DNA from: Myxococcota bacterium
Lineage (GTDB): Bacteria > Myxococcota > B64-G9
DNA length: 64,000 bases
Assembly (NCBI GenBank): GCA_022710975.1
Contig: JAKLGA010000001.1
Coordinates: forward strand, 856,588 to 920,587
Reading direction: 5' to 3'
The notes below the pieces were generated by a model. It had not been told where the DNA came from and made no database searches. It saw nothing but the letters and a program-made list of their open reading frames with translations. The translations under genes and the position numbers were made by a program. Numbering within the stretch: the stretch's first letter is position 1; each line of letters starts with the position of its first letter. Shown piece by piece: positions 18,201-26,135 of the stretch.

Positions 18201-19529
18201 CTCCCAGGCCCGGTAGTCGTAGGCCTGGACCCGGCCGCCGGTCAGGAAGGCGGTCACCTCGTCCGCCAGCTCCCGGGCGCCCTGGTAGCGGCGCTCGGGC
18301 GGTCGGCAGAGCGCCTTCTCGGCCACCGAGGCCAGCTCGGCCGGGGCCTGGGGGCAGAGCGCGCGCACCGGGGTGATCGGCCTGGCGATCACCTTGCCGA
18401 TGACCTCGTAGGCCGTCACCCCCTGGAAGGGTGGCCGGCCGGTGAGCATCTCGTACAGCACCGCGCCCAGGCTCCAGACGTCGGAGCGCTCGTCCACGTC
18501 CTCGAGCCGGCCCTCCGCCTGCTCCGGGCTCATGTAGCAGGGGGTGCCCAGGGCCACGCCCTCCATGGTCGCGCTGGCCCGGGCGTCCTGGATCAGCTCG
18601 ATCCTCCGCTGGAGCTCGCTCCCGCGCAGGTCCGCCTCCCCCTTGGCCTTGGCCAGACCCCAGTCGAGGACGACGGTCTCGCCGAACTCGCCGACCATGG
18701 TGTTGTCGGGCTTGATGTCCCGGTGGACCACGCCGCGGCTGTGGGCGTAGGCGATGGCCTGGCACAGGTCCGCGAAGTGCCCGAGCAGGGCGAGCCGTCC
18801 GGGCAGCCCCCGGGCCTGGGCGATGGCGGCGCCGAGCGTGCGGCCGCGGACCACCTTCATGGTGTAGTACAGGGTGCCGTCCGTCCGCTGGCCGATCTCG
18901 TACACCGGTACGATGTTGGGGTGCTCGAGCTGGCCGGTGACCCGGGCCTCCCGGAGGAAGCGGGCCACGGCGAAGGAGGCCGGGGTGGGGGAGGCCGGCC
19001 GGGCGGCCACGGCGCCGGCCAGCAGCTCCTTCATGGCGACTTCCCGGCCGATGAACTCGTCGAAGACCAGCAGCACCCGGCCGATGGCGCCGCGGCCTAT
19101 CTCGCCGCTGTCCGCGGCCTCGCCGCCGCGGCGGGCGTACCGGCCGGGCTGCTCGGCGCCGACGCCGAGCTCTCCCGCGCCGCTCGGGGCCGACGGAGGA
19201 ACGCCTGCGTCCGCTCCGGACAGCACGAGGGAATGGCCGAAGGAGCGGCCGACCGCCTCCGCGCCGCCCAGCTCCTCGAGGGTCTGGTGGGCGTCGCCGC
19301 CGTGGGCGGAGATCGCCCGGGCCACGACCGCCTCGAGCAGCGCGAGCTTCTCCGCGTCGAGCGCCGGGTGCACCCGCAACCTGGCCCCCAGGCCCTGGCG
19401 CGGGTCGGTCGCCCAGGCCGCGGCCACCTCGATGACCTGCCCGGAGGTCAGGAAGCCGAGCTGAACCGCGAGCACGCCGAGGAGGAGGTCCTCGGCGCCG
19501 GGCGCGGCCGGCCCTTCCCGCTTCTGCAT
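15216..19529 (-). CDS. Membrane Ser/Thr protein kinase with C-terminal WD40 repeats
   Basis: 1437 residues; the ATG is preceded by GGGAG. After an N-terminal region of about 140 residues comes a Hanks-type kinase: glycine loop [8 protein letters not shown], VAMK with Lys167, HRDIKPDN (residues 269-276), DWG at 289-291 in place of DFG, then [13 protein letters not shown] and DVWSLG. All catalytic residues are present. One membrane helix (about 453-475) follows, so the kinase is cytoplasmic and the C-terminal part is outside the membrane. That part holds many WD40 units (for example [27 protein letters not shown]) probably forming more than one propeller, plus degenerate units to the end. This architecture is frequent in Myxococcota and Planctomycetes. 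The substrate cannot be read from the sequence. Confidence 0.9.
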   Translation of the reverse strand: [1437 protein letters not shown]

Positions 19530-19593
19530 GGCTCACTCCCGGTGCGACTCAGGCGCCATGCTACCACAGCTCTCCCCCGCTCCACCCGCGCGA

Positions 19594-19941
19594 TCACCCC
19601 GCACCCGCCCCGAGGCGATCGCACAGCTCCGGCCTGCCCCCGTACGCCTCGGAGAGGAACCCGCCCTGGCTGTCGAACTCGAGGACGCGCAGGACCCTCG
19701 TCCCCTGGCAGTAGACCCAGCGCTCGGTCGCGAGGCGGGTGCGCCAGCGGGCGGTCGGCGGCCCCTGGCGCGCGAGGGTCGAGCGCTGCTCCTCGGACAG
19801 GTCGGCCGCCGCCGCGACTTGCGGGAGCAGGACCCAGCCCGTGGTGAGCGCGGGCCGCCCCCCGGCGCAGGACGCGAGCAGGGCGAGCGCCAGGGCCAGG
19901 GCGCAGCCGCGGACGCGGCGGGCGAGCGCGGTGGTCGTCAT
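19594..19941 (-). CDS. Small lipoprotein of the efflux operon
   Basis: 115 residues from the ATG at 19941. A coupled GTG at 19953 overlaps the RND stop (GTGA) and would add four residues. Residues 1-25 are a lipoprotein signal with lipobox LLASC, so the mature protein is anchored at Cys25. The C-terminal half (RWVYCQGTRVLRVLEFDSQG) has the hydrophobic pattern of small BamE/SmpA-like folds, a tentative resemblance. It follows the pump gene directly and is probably the last gene of the operon. It may be an accessory periplasmic or outer-membrane component, but no such role is shown by the sequence. Confidence 0.65.
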   Translation of the reverse strand: MTTTALARRVRGCALALALALLASCAGGRPALTTGWVLLPQVAAAADLSEEQRSTLARQGPPTARWRTRLATERWVYCQGTRVLRVLEFDSQGGFLSEAYGGRPELCDRLGAGAG

Positions 19942-19949
19942 CGGTGCGC

Positions 19950-22900
19950 TCACGCGGGGCTCGGCCGCGGCGCCCGCTCCGCGCCCCTCCGCGCCCGCCA
20001 GCGATCGGTCAGGGAGTAGACGCAGGGGATGAGCACCAGGGTCACCAGCGTCGAGACCAGCACGCCGCCGATCACGGCCACGCCCATCGGCCGCCAGATC
20101 TCGGAGCCCTCGCCCGAGGAGAGCGCCAGCGGCAGCATGCCGCCCAGGATGGCCAGGGCGGTCATCAGCACCGGCCGCAGCCTGCGCTCGCCGCCCGTGC
20201 GCAGCGCCTCCTCGAGCCCCATCCCGCGCGCGCGCATCAGGTTGATGTAGTCCACCAGCACGATCGCGTTCTTGACCACGACGCCCACCGTCATGATCAG
20301 CCCGACGAAGGAGGTGAGCGAGATCGTGGTCCCGGTCAGCGGCAGGGCGACCAGCGCGCCGGTGATGCCGAAGGGCACCGAGAACATGACCACGAACGGG
20401 TCGAGCAGGGACTCGAACTGGGCGGCCATCACCATGTAGACCAGAAAGATCGCCAGCAGCAGCGCCAGGGTCATGTCCACGACCATCGCCCGCTGCTCCT
20501 TCACGTCGCCGGCGAAGCGGGTGGTGATCGTGTCCGGGATCACGCCCGCCGCGCGGTCGGCCGCGACCTGCCGCTCGACGTCCGCGGCCACGTCGCCCAG
20601 GGCGCGGCCGGAGACGTCGGCCATCACCCGCAGCTGGCGCTGCATGTCCATGCGCCGGATCTCGAGCGGGCTCGAGCCGTCGACCACGCTGGCGATGCTG
20701 TCGAGGCGGATCTGCGCCCCGCTCAGCGAGGGCACGGTGAGGCTGGTGATGTCGGCGACGCTCCCGCGGTCCTCGTCGCGCAGCTTGAGGAACAGGTCGA
20801 TGTCCTCGTCGCCGCCGCGGTAGCGGGTCACCGCGTTGCCGTACATCGAGGTGCGCACCGCCGCGGCGATCATCGCCACCGGCACCCCCAGCCGGGCCGC
20901 GTCCATGCGCCGGATCGCGAGCTGCAGCTCGGGGTTGTCGTCCAGCGTGTCGGTGGAGACGTTGATCGCGCCCGGCGTGCCCTTCACGAGCGCCTCGATG
21001 TGGCGGGTGACGGCCCGCATCTCCTGCATGTCGTCCGAGGAGGAGAAGACCTCGAGGGTGAGCGGCTTCCCCCCGCTGGTCGTCATCTTGGCCATGGGGT
21101 TGGAGGCGTCGATCTGCACCGAGACCGGGCCGGGGATGGCCAGGACCTCGTCGCGGATCGCCTCGGCCATGTCGAAGGTCGTGCGCTCCCGCTCGCTGCG
21201 CTTGGGCACGCGGACCATGATCGACGCCAGGTTGGGGCCGCTGCGCCCCCCCATGAGGGAGCTGAGGCCGCTGCTGGACGCGCCGGCGCGGACGAAGGTG
21301 ACCAGCGCCTCGGGGATGCGGCGCTGGATGATCCCCTCCACCTGCTGCGCCACCGCGAAGGTGCGGTCGGCGTTGGCCCCGATGGGCAGCTCGACGGTGA
21401 CGATCATCATGCCGCCGTCCATCAGTGGCATGAAGTCCACGCCGATCACCGCGGTCAGCCCCAGGCTGGCAGCGAAGAGCAGCACGGCCACGGCGAGGGT
21501 CTTCTTGCGGTTGCGCAGCGCCACGCCGATCAGGCGGCCGTAGCCCGCCTCGAGCCGGCGGAGCTGGCGCTCGCTGAAGCGGAAGAAGCCGCCGCGTCGG
21601 TCCTCGTCCATGCTCACGTTGCGCAGGAAGCGCCGCGCGAGCACGGGCACCAGCGCCAGCGCCACGAGCAGCGAGATGGCCAGGGTCACGATGATGACGT
21701 AGGCCAGCTCGGTGAAGAAGATGCCGATCATCCCGCCCACGAACAGCACGGGCATGAAGATGGCCGCGTTGGTCAGGGTGGCCGCGGTGACCGCGCCCTG
21801 GACCTCCTCCGGGCCGAGGGCGGCCGCGGTGTCGGTGGACTTCCCCTGCTCGAGGTTGCGGACGATGTTGTCCACCGAGACGATGGAGTCGTCCACCACC
21901 AGGCCGACCGCGATGCTCATCGCCGCGAGCGTGATGATGTTCAGCGTGTAGCCGCCGAGCGCGAGCATGGCGAAGCCGGCGATGAGCGAGGTGGGGATGC
22001 TGATGGCGACGATCACGCTGGTGCGCAGGCGGCGCAGGAAGAAGAGCACCACCAGGAAGACGATCGCCCCGCCCAGGTAGACGGCCTCGGAGAGCGAGCC
22101 GATCATGAAGACGATCGAGTCGGACATGTCCATGATCGTCGCGATGCGGAAGCCCCGGGGGGCGAGAGACGCGTCGAGCTCCGCGATGCGCTGCTTGACC
22201 GCCCGGGCGACGTCCACGGTGTTGGAGCCGGACTCGCGCTGGACCATGAGCATCATCGAGCTCTGGCCGTTGGTCGTGCCCAGGCTGGTCCGCTCCTCGA
22301 GGCCGAAGCGGACCCTGGCCACGTCCTTGAGGTAGACGAGCGCGCCCTGGTTCTGGCCGACGATCACGCTCTCCACGTCGGCGATGCTCTGGTACTCGCC
22401 CGGGGCGCGCAGGGTGTAGATGCTCCGTCCGAGCTCGAGCGTCCCGGCCGGCAGGGTGAGGTTGTTGGCCTTGAGCGCCCCCTCGAGCTGGGCCATCGAG
22501 AGCTGGCGGGACTCGAGCTCCCGGCGGTCGACCTCGACCATGAGCTGGCGCTTGCGCTCGTTGAACAGGACCACCGCGGCGACCCCGGGTACGCGCTGGA
22601 GGTCGTCGGAGACGTGGTCCTCGATGAACTCGCTGTGCTCGGCGATGTCGCCCTGGGTGGTGGTCACCGAGAGGATCAGCACCGGGATCTGGGCCATGTT
22701 CATGCGGAACAGCAGGGGGTCGTCGACCTCCTCGGGCATCAGCGGCTTGGCCATCGCGGCCAGGCGGCGGATGTCGTTCGACTTCTCGTCGAGGTTGGCG
22801 CCCCAGTCGAACTTCAGCTGGATGACCGACACGTTGTCCTGGGTGATGGACGACATCTCGTCCAGGTCCGCCGTGACCGCGAGCGACTTCTCGAGGTTCT

Positions 22901-23093
22901 TGGTGACCTTCTCCTCGACGTCGGTCGCGCTGGCCCCCTTCCAGGTGGTGATGAGCGAGATCATCGGGGCCTCGATGTCCGGGAACATGTCGAGGGGCAG
23001 GCGCACGAAGGTGATCACCCCGAGCACCACGATCCCCAGGAAGACCATGGTGACCAGGACCGGCCGGCGCACCGAGAACGAGGGCAGGCTCAT
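19950..23093 (-). CDS. RND multidrug/metabolite efflux permease (AcrB family)
   Basis: 1047 residues, the normal length for AcrB-type pumps. It begins MSLPSFSVRRPVLVTMVFLGIVVLG, the cytoplasmic amphipathic helix and TM1. The proton-relay helix contains GLVVDDSIVSVDNI near residue 400, with the paired Asp residues needed for proton transfer. The second half repeats the TM pattern (LTSFVGLIMTVGVVVKNAIVLVDYI). Two large periplasmic loops are present. The start overlaps the adaptor stop by ATGA, so the pump is translationally coupled to its adaptor. It probably expels hydrophobic or lipid-like compounds; the substrate is unknown. The operon order TolC, adaptor, pump is complete. Confidence 0.93.
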   Translation of the reverse strand: MSLPSFSVRRPVLVTMVFLGIVVLGVITFVRLPLDMFPDIEAPMISLITTWKGASATDVEEKVTKNLEKSLAVTADLDEMSSITQDNVSVIQLKFDWGANLDEKSNDIRRLAAMAKPLMPEEVDDPLLFRMNMAQIPVLILSVTTTQGDIAEHSEFIEDHVSDDLQRVPGVAAVVLFNERKRQLMVEVDRRELESRQLSMAQLEGALKANNLTLPAGTLELGRSIYTLRAPGEYQSIADVESVIVGQNQGALVYLKDVARVRFGLEERTSLGTTNGQSSMMLMVQRESGSNTVDVARAVKQRIAELDASLAPRGFRIATIMDMSDSIVFMIGSLSEAVYLGGAIVFLVVLFFLRRLRTSVIVAISIPTSLIAGFAMLALGGYTLNIITLAAMSIAVGLVVDDSIVSVDNIVRNLEQGKSTDTAAALGPEEVQGAVTAATLTNAAIFMPVLFVGGMIGIFFTELAYVIIVTLAISLLVALALVPVLARRFLRNVSMDEDRRGGFFRFSERQLRRLEAGYGRLIGVALRNRKKTLAVAVLLFAASLGLTAVIGVDFMPLMDGGMMIVTVELPIGANADRTFAVAQQVEGIIQRRIPEALVTFVRAGASSSGLSSLMGGRSGPNLASIMVRVPKRSERERTTFDMAEAIRDEVLAIPGPVSVQIDASNPMAKMTTSGGKPLTLEVFSSSDDMQEMRAVTRHIEALVKGTPGAINVSTDTLDDNPELQLAIRRMDAARLGVPVAMIAAAVRTSMYGNAVTRYRGGDEDIDLFLKLRDEDRGSVADITSLTVPSLSGAQIRLDSIASVVDGSSPLEIRRMDMQRQLRVMADVSGRALGDVAADVERQVAADRAAGVIPDTITTRFAGDVKEQRAMVVDMTLALLLAIFLVYMVMAAQFESLLDPFVVMFSVPFGITGALVALPLTGTTISLTSFVGLIMTVGVVVKNAIVLVDYINLMRARGMGLEEALRTGGERRLRPVLMTALAILGGMLPLALSSGEGSEIWRPMGVAVIGGVLVSTLVTLVLIPCVYSLTDRWRARRGAERAPRPSPA

Positions 23094-24283
23094 CGGGCGC
23101 CCCCGGCCTTCTTGGCCACGACCACCCGATCGCCGTCCTGGAGGTTGGCCTGCCCACCGCGGACGACCACCTCGCCCGGCGACAGCCCCTCGAGGATCTG
23201 CAGGAGCTCGCCGCTCCTGGCCCCGAGCGAGACCTCCCGGCGCACGGCCAGGTCGTTCTTGAGGACGAAGAGGACCGCCTTGCGCTCGGCCGCCGAGAGC
23301 TTCGCGAGCGCGTCGTCCGGGACGCAGGGGGACTTGTGCGAGCCGAGGCGGAGGATCATCCGCGCGCTCATGCCCGGGTGGACCCTCTTCCCGGGCTGGC
23401 CGGGGTAGGGCGGGTTGTCGATGTAGACCTTGACCTTCGCGGTGCGCGTGCGCGGGTCCACCATCGGCTCGAGGCGGTCGACGGTCGCCGGGATGGGCTC
23501 GGGGCTCAGCGCGTCGACGACGATCTCGACCTTCGTACCCCTCTCGATCCCGAGCAGGTCCTGCTGGCCGACCGAGCCGATCACCTCGACGCGATCGAGG
23601 TCGGCGATCATCACCACCGGCGAGGGAGGCATGGCGTGCAGGCGGGTGCCCTCGTCGACCATGCGCTGGACGACCACGCCGTCGAAGGGCGCGCGGATGG
23701 TCGTCCGCGAGAGGTTGACCCGGGCCGCGTCCAGACCGACCTCGGCCATCGCGAGCTGCGCGCGCGCGCCCTGCTGGCCGGCCAGGCCCTGCTCCCGGGC
23801 CGACGAGATGTCCTCGAACTCGTTGTCCGAGAGGGACTGGTTCTGGTGCAGGACCGCGAAGCGCTCGTACTTCTTAGACACCGTGCCGACGCCGATGTCG
23901 GCCACGCTCAGGCCGGCCTTCGCGGCCGCGAGCTGGGCCTCGGCCTGGCGCAGCCCGAGCAGGTAGTCGCTCCGATCGAGCTCGACGAGCGCCTGGCCCG
24001 CCTTCACCCGATCGCCCTCGACCACGTGGACCCGGGTGACGTCGCCGGGGAGCTTCGAGAACAGGATCACCGAGCTGCGCGGGAGCACGTCCGCGGTGAT
24101 CTCGATCGAGCGCTCGAAGTCCTGCTCGGCCACGGTCCAGGGCTCCACCGTCTTCGGCCGCTCCCGCGGGCCGGCGTCCGCGGAGGGCGGGCTCGCCTTG
24201 CTCGCGCACGCGGCGAGGGCCGCGGCCAGGGCGATCAGCAGCAGGGAGCGGACGGCGGCGCGCGCGATCTCACGGGTGGTCAT
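23090..24283 (-). CDS. RND periplasmic adaptor (membrane fusion protein), lipoprotein
   Basis: 397 residues. The signal sequence ends in the lipobox LAAC at Cys26, so it is anchored in the inner membrane. The biotinyl-lipoyl-like hairpin flanks (GDVTRVHVVEGDRVKAGQALVELD and TTIRAPFDGVVVQRMVDEG) and a coiled-coil of Ala/Gln-rich helices between them identify the HlyD/AcrA family. The C-terminal membrane-proximal domain ends GEVVVRGGQANLQDGDRVVV. It links the RND pump to the TolC-like channel. It overlaps the upstream TolC gene by 14 bases and the downstream pump by 4. Confidence 0.92.
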   Translation of the reverse strand: MTTREIARAAVRSLLLIALAAALAACASKASPPSADAGPRERPKTVEPWTVAEQDFERSIEITADVLPRSSVILFSKLPGDVTRVHVVEGDRVKAGQALVELDRSDYLLGLRQAEAQLAAAKAGLSVADIGVGTVSKKYERFAVLHQNQSLSDNEFEDISSAREQGLAGQQGARAQLAMAEVGLDAARVNLSRTTIRAPFDGVVVQRMVDEGTRLHAMPPSPVVMIADLDRVEVIGSVGQQDLLGIERGTKVEIVVDALSPEPIPATVDRLEPMVDPRTRTAKVKVYIDNPPYPGQPGKRVHPGMSARMILRLGSHKSPCVPDDALAKLSAAERKAVLFVLKNDLAVRREVSLGARSGELLQILEGLSPGEVVVRGGQANLQDGDRVVVAKKAGGAR

Positions 24284-25679
24284 GGGAGTCCTCCGTGCCC
24301 AGGGAGCCGATGGCCTTCTCCAGCGCGGCCACCGCGATGAGGTAGTCGTACCTTGCGCTCTCGCTCTCGACCCGGGCGCGGGTCAGGCGCGTCTGGGCGT
24401 CGAGCACGTCGGTCGAGGTGTTCACGTGCTGCGCGTAGCGGTCCTGCTCGATGCGCAGCTGCTCCTCGGCGTGGGCCAGGGCGGAGCCGGTGACGCCGAT
24501 CAGCTCCTTCGCCTCGCGCGTGCCCATCCACGCCCGCTCGACGTCGAGCAGGATGCCCCGCTCGGCCTCCTCGCGGCCGGCCTGCGCCATGGCCAGGTGC
24601 GCATCGGCCTCCTCCACCTTGTAGTAGGTGGCGCCCCACTCCCAGACGTCCCAGGACAGCGCCAACCCGAGGGTCCAGGGCGGCGGCGCCATGAGCGAGC
24701 CCTCGTTGTACTGGTACATGGCCAGCGCGCTGAGCTGGGGGATGAAGCCGGAGATGGCCAGCTTCCTGCCGTACTCGGCCTGCTCGAGGCGCAGCGCGAT
24801 CTCCTGGAGCTCGGGCCTGCGCGTGAGCGCCATCGCCTGCGCCATCTCGACCCCGAGCTTCTCCTCCGGGCCGAACCCGAAGCCCGGGGCGACGACCTCC
24901 ACGGCCGTGCCCGCGGGCAGGCCGAGCATCATCGCCAGGGCGGCGCCGGCGAGGGAGACGCCGTGCCGGACCTTGAGGAGCTGGCCGCGGATCTCGGCCA
25001 GGCGAACCTCGGCCTGGAGCAGGTCCTGCTTCCCGATCAGGCCCACCTCGACGAAGGAGCGGGCCTGGGCGACGTGGGCCTCGACGGTCCTCGTGGCCTC
25101 CTCGAGGGCCTGGACCCCGGCCTGGGCCTGGAGCAGGCGCAGGCAGCCCTCGGTGACCTGGTAGGCGAGCTCGTCCCGCCGCCGCTGCCTCGCGACGCTC
25201 GCCACCTCCACCCCGAGGTCGCCCGCCCGGTAGCCGACGTAGACCGCGTAGAGCTGGGAGAGCGGCTGGACGATCCGCGCGGTGACGGTCACGTCGTAGT
25301 CCTTGCTCTCGAACATCGACGGCAGGTCCTGGAAGAACTGGATCATCGCGTTGTCGAAGGGGTCGCTGCCGGCCAGCGCCTGGAGCGCGGCGAGCTGCTC
25401 GGGGGTCATGCCCCCGCCGCCCAGGGACGGCGGCTCGCTGAACCACAGGGCGCGGGTCTCGAACTGGAGGATGGGGCCGAAGTGCGCCCGGGCCTGCTTC
25501 CGGACCGCGTCGGCGGCGTCGATCTCGGCCTGCGCCGACCGCATGCGCGGGCTCTGCGCGAGGGCGAGCGAGACCGCCTCCTCGAGGGTGAGCCGCTTCG
25601 TCTCTCCCGCGGCCAGGGTCCACGGGAGGCACAGCAGGACCCCGACCCATGCTGCCAGGCGCGTTCGTTTCGCGTACAC
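24270..25679 (-). CDS. TolC-family outer-membrane efflux protein
   Basis: 469 residues from a GTG at 25679. GGAGG (25688-25692 on the complement) lies 8 bases before it, whereas the GTG at 25686-25688 runs into that same GGAGG, so the inner GTG is the better start. A signal peptide (AAWVGVLLCLPWTLAAG) is followed by two OEP halves, each with long Ala/Gln/Glu-rich helices (LTLEEAVSLALAQSPRMRSA; LEQAEYGRKLAISGF). It is the first gene of the efflux operon, downstream of a sigma-54 promoter. It forms the trimeric exit duct of the pump. Confidence 0.9.
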   Translation of the reverse strand: MYAKRTRLAAWVGVLLCLPWTLAAGETKRLTLEEAVSLALAQSPRMRSAQAEIDAADAVRKQARAHFGPILQFETRALWFSEPPSLGGGGMTPEQLAALQALAGSDPFDNAMIQFFQDLPSMFESKDYDVTVTARIVQPLSQLYAVYVGYRAGDLGVEVASVARQRRRDELAYQVTEGCLRLLQAQAGVQALEEATRTVEAHVAQARSFVEVGLIGKQDLLQAEVRLAEIRGQLLKVRHGVSLAGAALAMMLGLPAGTAVEVVAPGFGFGPEEKLGVEMAQAMALTRRPELQEIALRLEQAEYGRKLAISGFIPQLSALAMYQYNEGSLMAPPPWTLGLALSWDVWEWGATYYKVEEADAHLAMAQAGREEAERGILLDVERAWMGTREAKELIGVTGSALAHAEEQLRIEQDRYAQHVNTSTDVLDAQTRLTRARVESESARYDYLIAVAALEKAIGSLGTEDSHDHP

Positions 25680-25705
25680 GGGTGGCACCTCCGGGGGCCC
25701 CGCAA

Positions 25706-25721
25706 AGCACGGACCGGGCCA
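25706..25721 (-). promoter_or_regulatory. Sigma-54 (-24/-12) promoter of the efflux operon
   Basis: Read on the minus strand: TGGCCCGGTCCGTGCT. GG and GC are separated by exactly 10 bases, and the match to the consensus TGGCAC-N5-TTGC is 8 of 10 fixed positions. The predicted start of transcription is near 25696, giving a short leader before the GGAGG site of the TolC gene. A sigma-54 activator gene is divergent from it. Confidence 0.6.
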
Positions 25722-25784
25722 TCTTGGAACACCGAGTCAATCCCTTGATTCATTGTTGAAATGTTCCATTCGCTGCGGAGGCGT

Positions 25785-25818
25785 CGCGAAATTTCGCGCC
25801 CAAAACGCGAAATATCGC
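25785..25818. promoter_or_regulatory. Paired palindromes, likely activator binding sites
   Basis: CGCGAAATTTCGCG (25785-25798) is a perfect 14-base palindrome and GCGAAATATCGC (25807-25818) an imperfect copy. Their centres are 21 bases apart, two helical turns, so both face the same side of the DNA. They lie about 95 and 116 bases upstream of the predicted efflux start, the usual distance for enhancer-type sites of sigma-54 activators. A further inverted repeat, CGACGTG...CACGTCG, lies at 25827-25853 next to the regulator start. The stretch is AT-rich for this genome. Confidence 0.6.
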
Positions 25819-25865
25819 TTGAACCCCGACGTGCGACGCGTTATTTCACGTCGCGCGAGGTAGCC

Positions 25866-26135
25866 ATGCTGAGCGACGAGAACCGGATCTTCCGCGAAGC
25901 CTCGGTGCTGATCACCGGCTCGCTCGAGATCGACCAGGCCCTGTTGGACGCGTTCGCCTACCTCCGGGGGCTCATGCCGCTGGACGAGCTGGCGCTGTTC
26001 CGGCTCGACCTCGCGGGCGAGCGGGTAGCCATCCGGACCGTGGTCCGGGGGACGAGCGCGGCCTGGTGGGGGAGCCGGACGACGAGCTCTTCGCCATGCC
26101 CGACAGCAAGGCCGACTGGGTCATGGACAAGATGA
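25866..26135 (+). pseudogene. N-terminal part of frameshifted sigma-54 activator
   Basis: The ATG at 25866 follows GAGGTAGCC and begins MLSDENRIFREASVLITGSL, the expected N-terminus of a GAF-type sigma-54 activator. The true reading continues only to about 26050; beyond that this frame is nonsense and stops at 26135, while the homologous sequence resumes in the next frame. Adding one G to the run of five G at 26047-26051 would join the frames as TVVRGDERGLVGEPDDELF and give a 520-residue protein. Either a sequencing error in the homopolymer or a real mutation is possible. Confidence 0.7.

Noticed and set aside
19944..23408. 1154-codon plus-strand frame opposite the RND pump
   Set aside because: His/Asp/Arg-rich shadow of a clearly coding minus-strand gene with full AcrB features.
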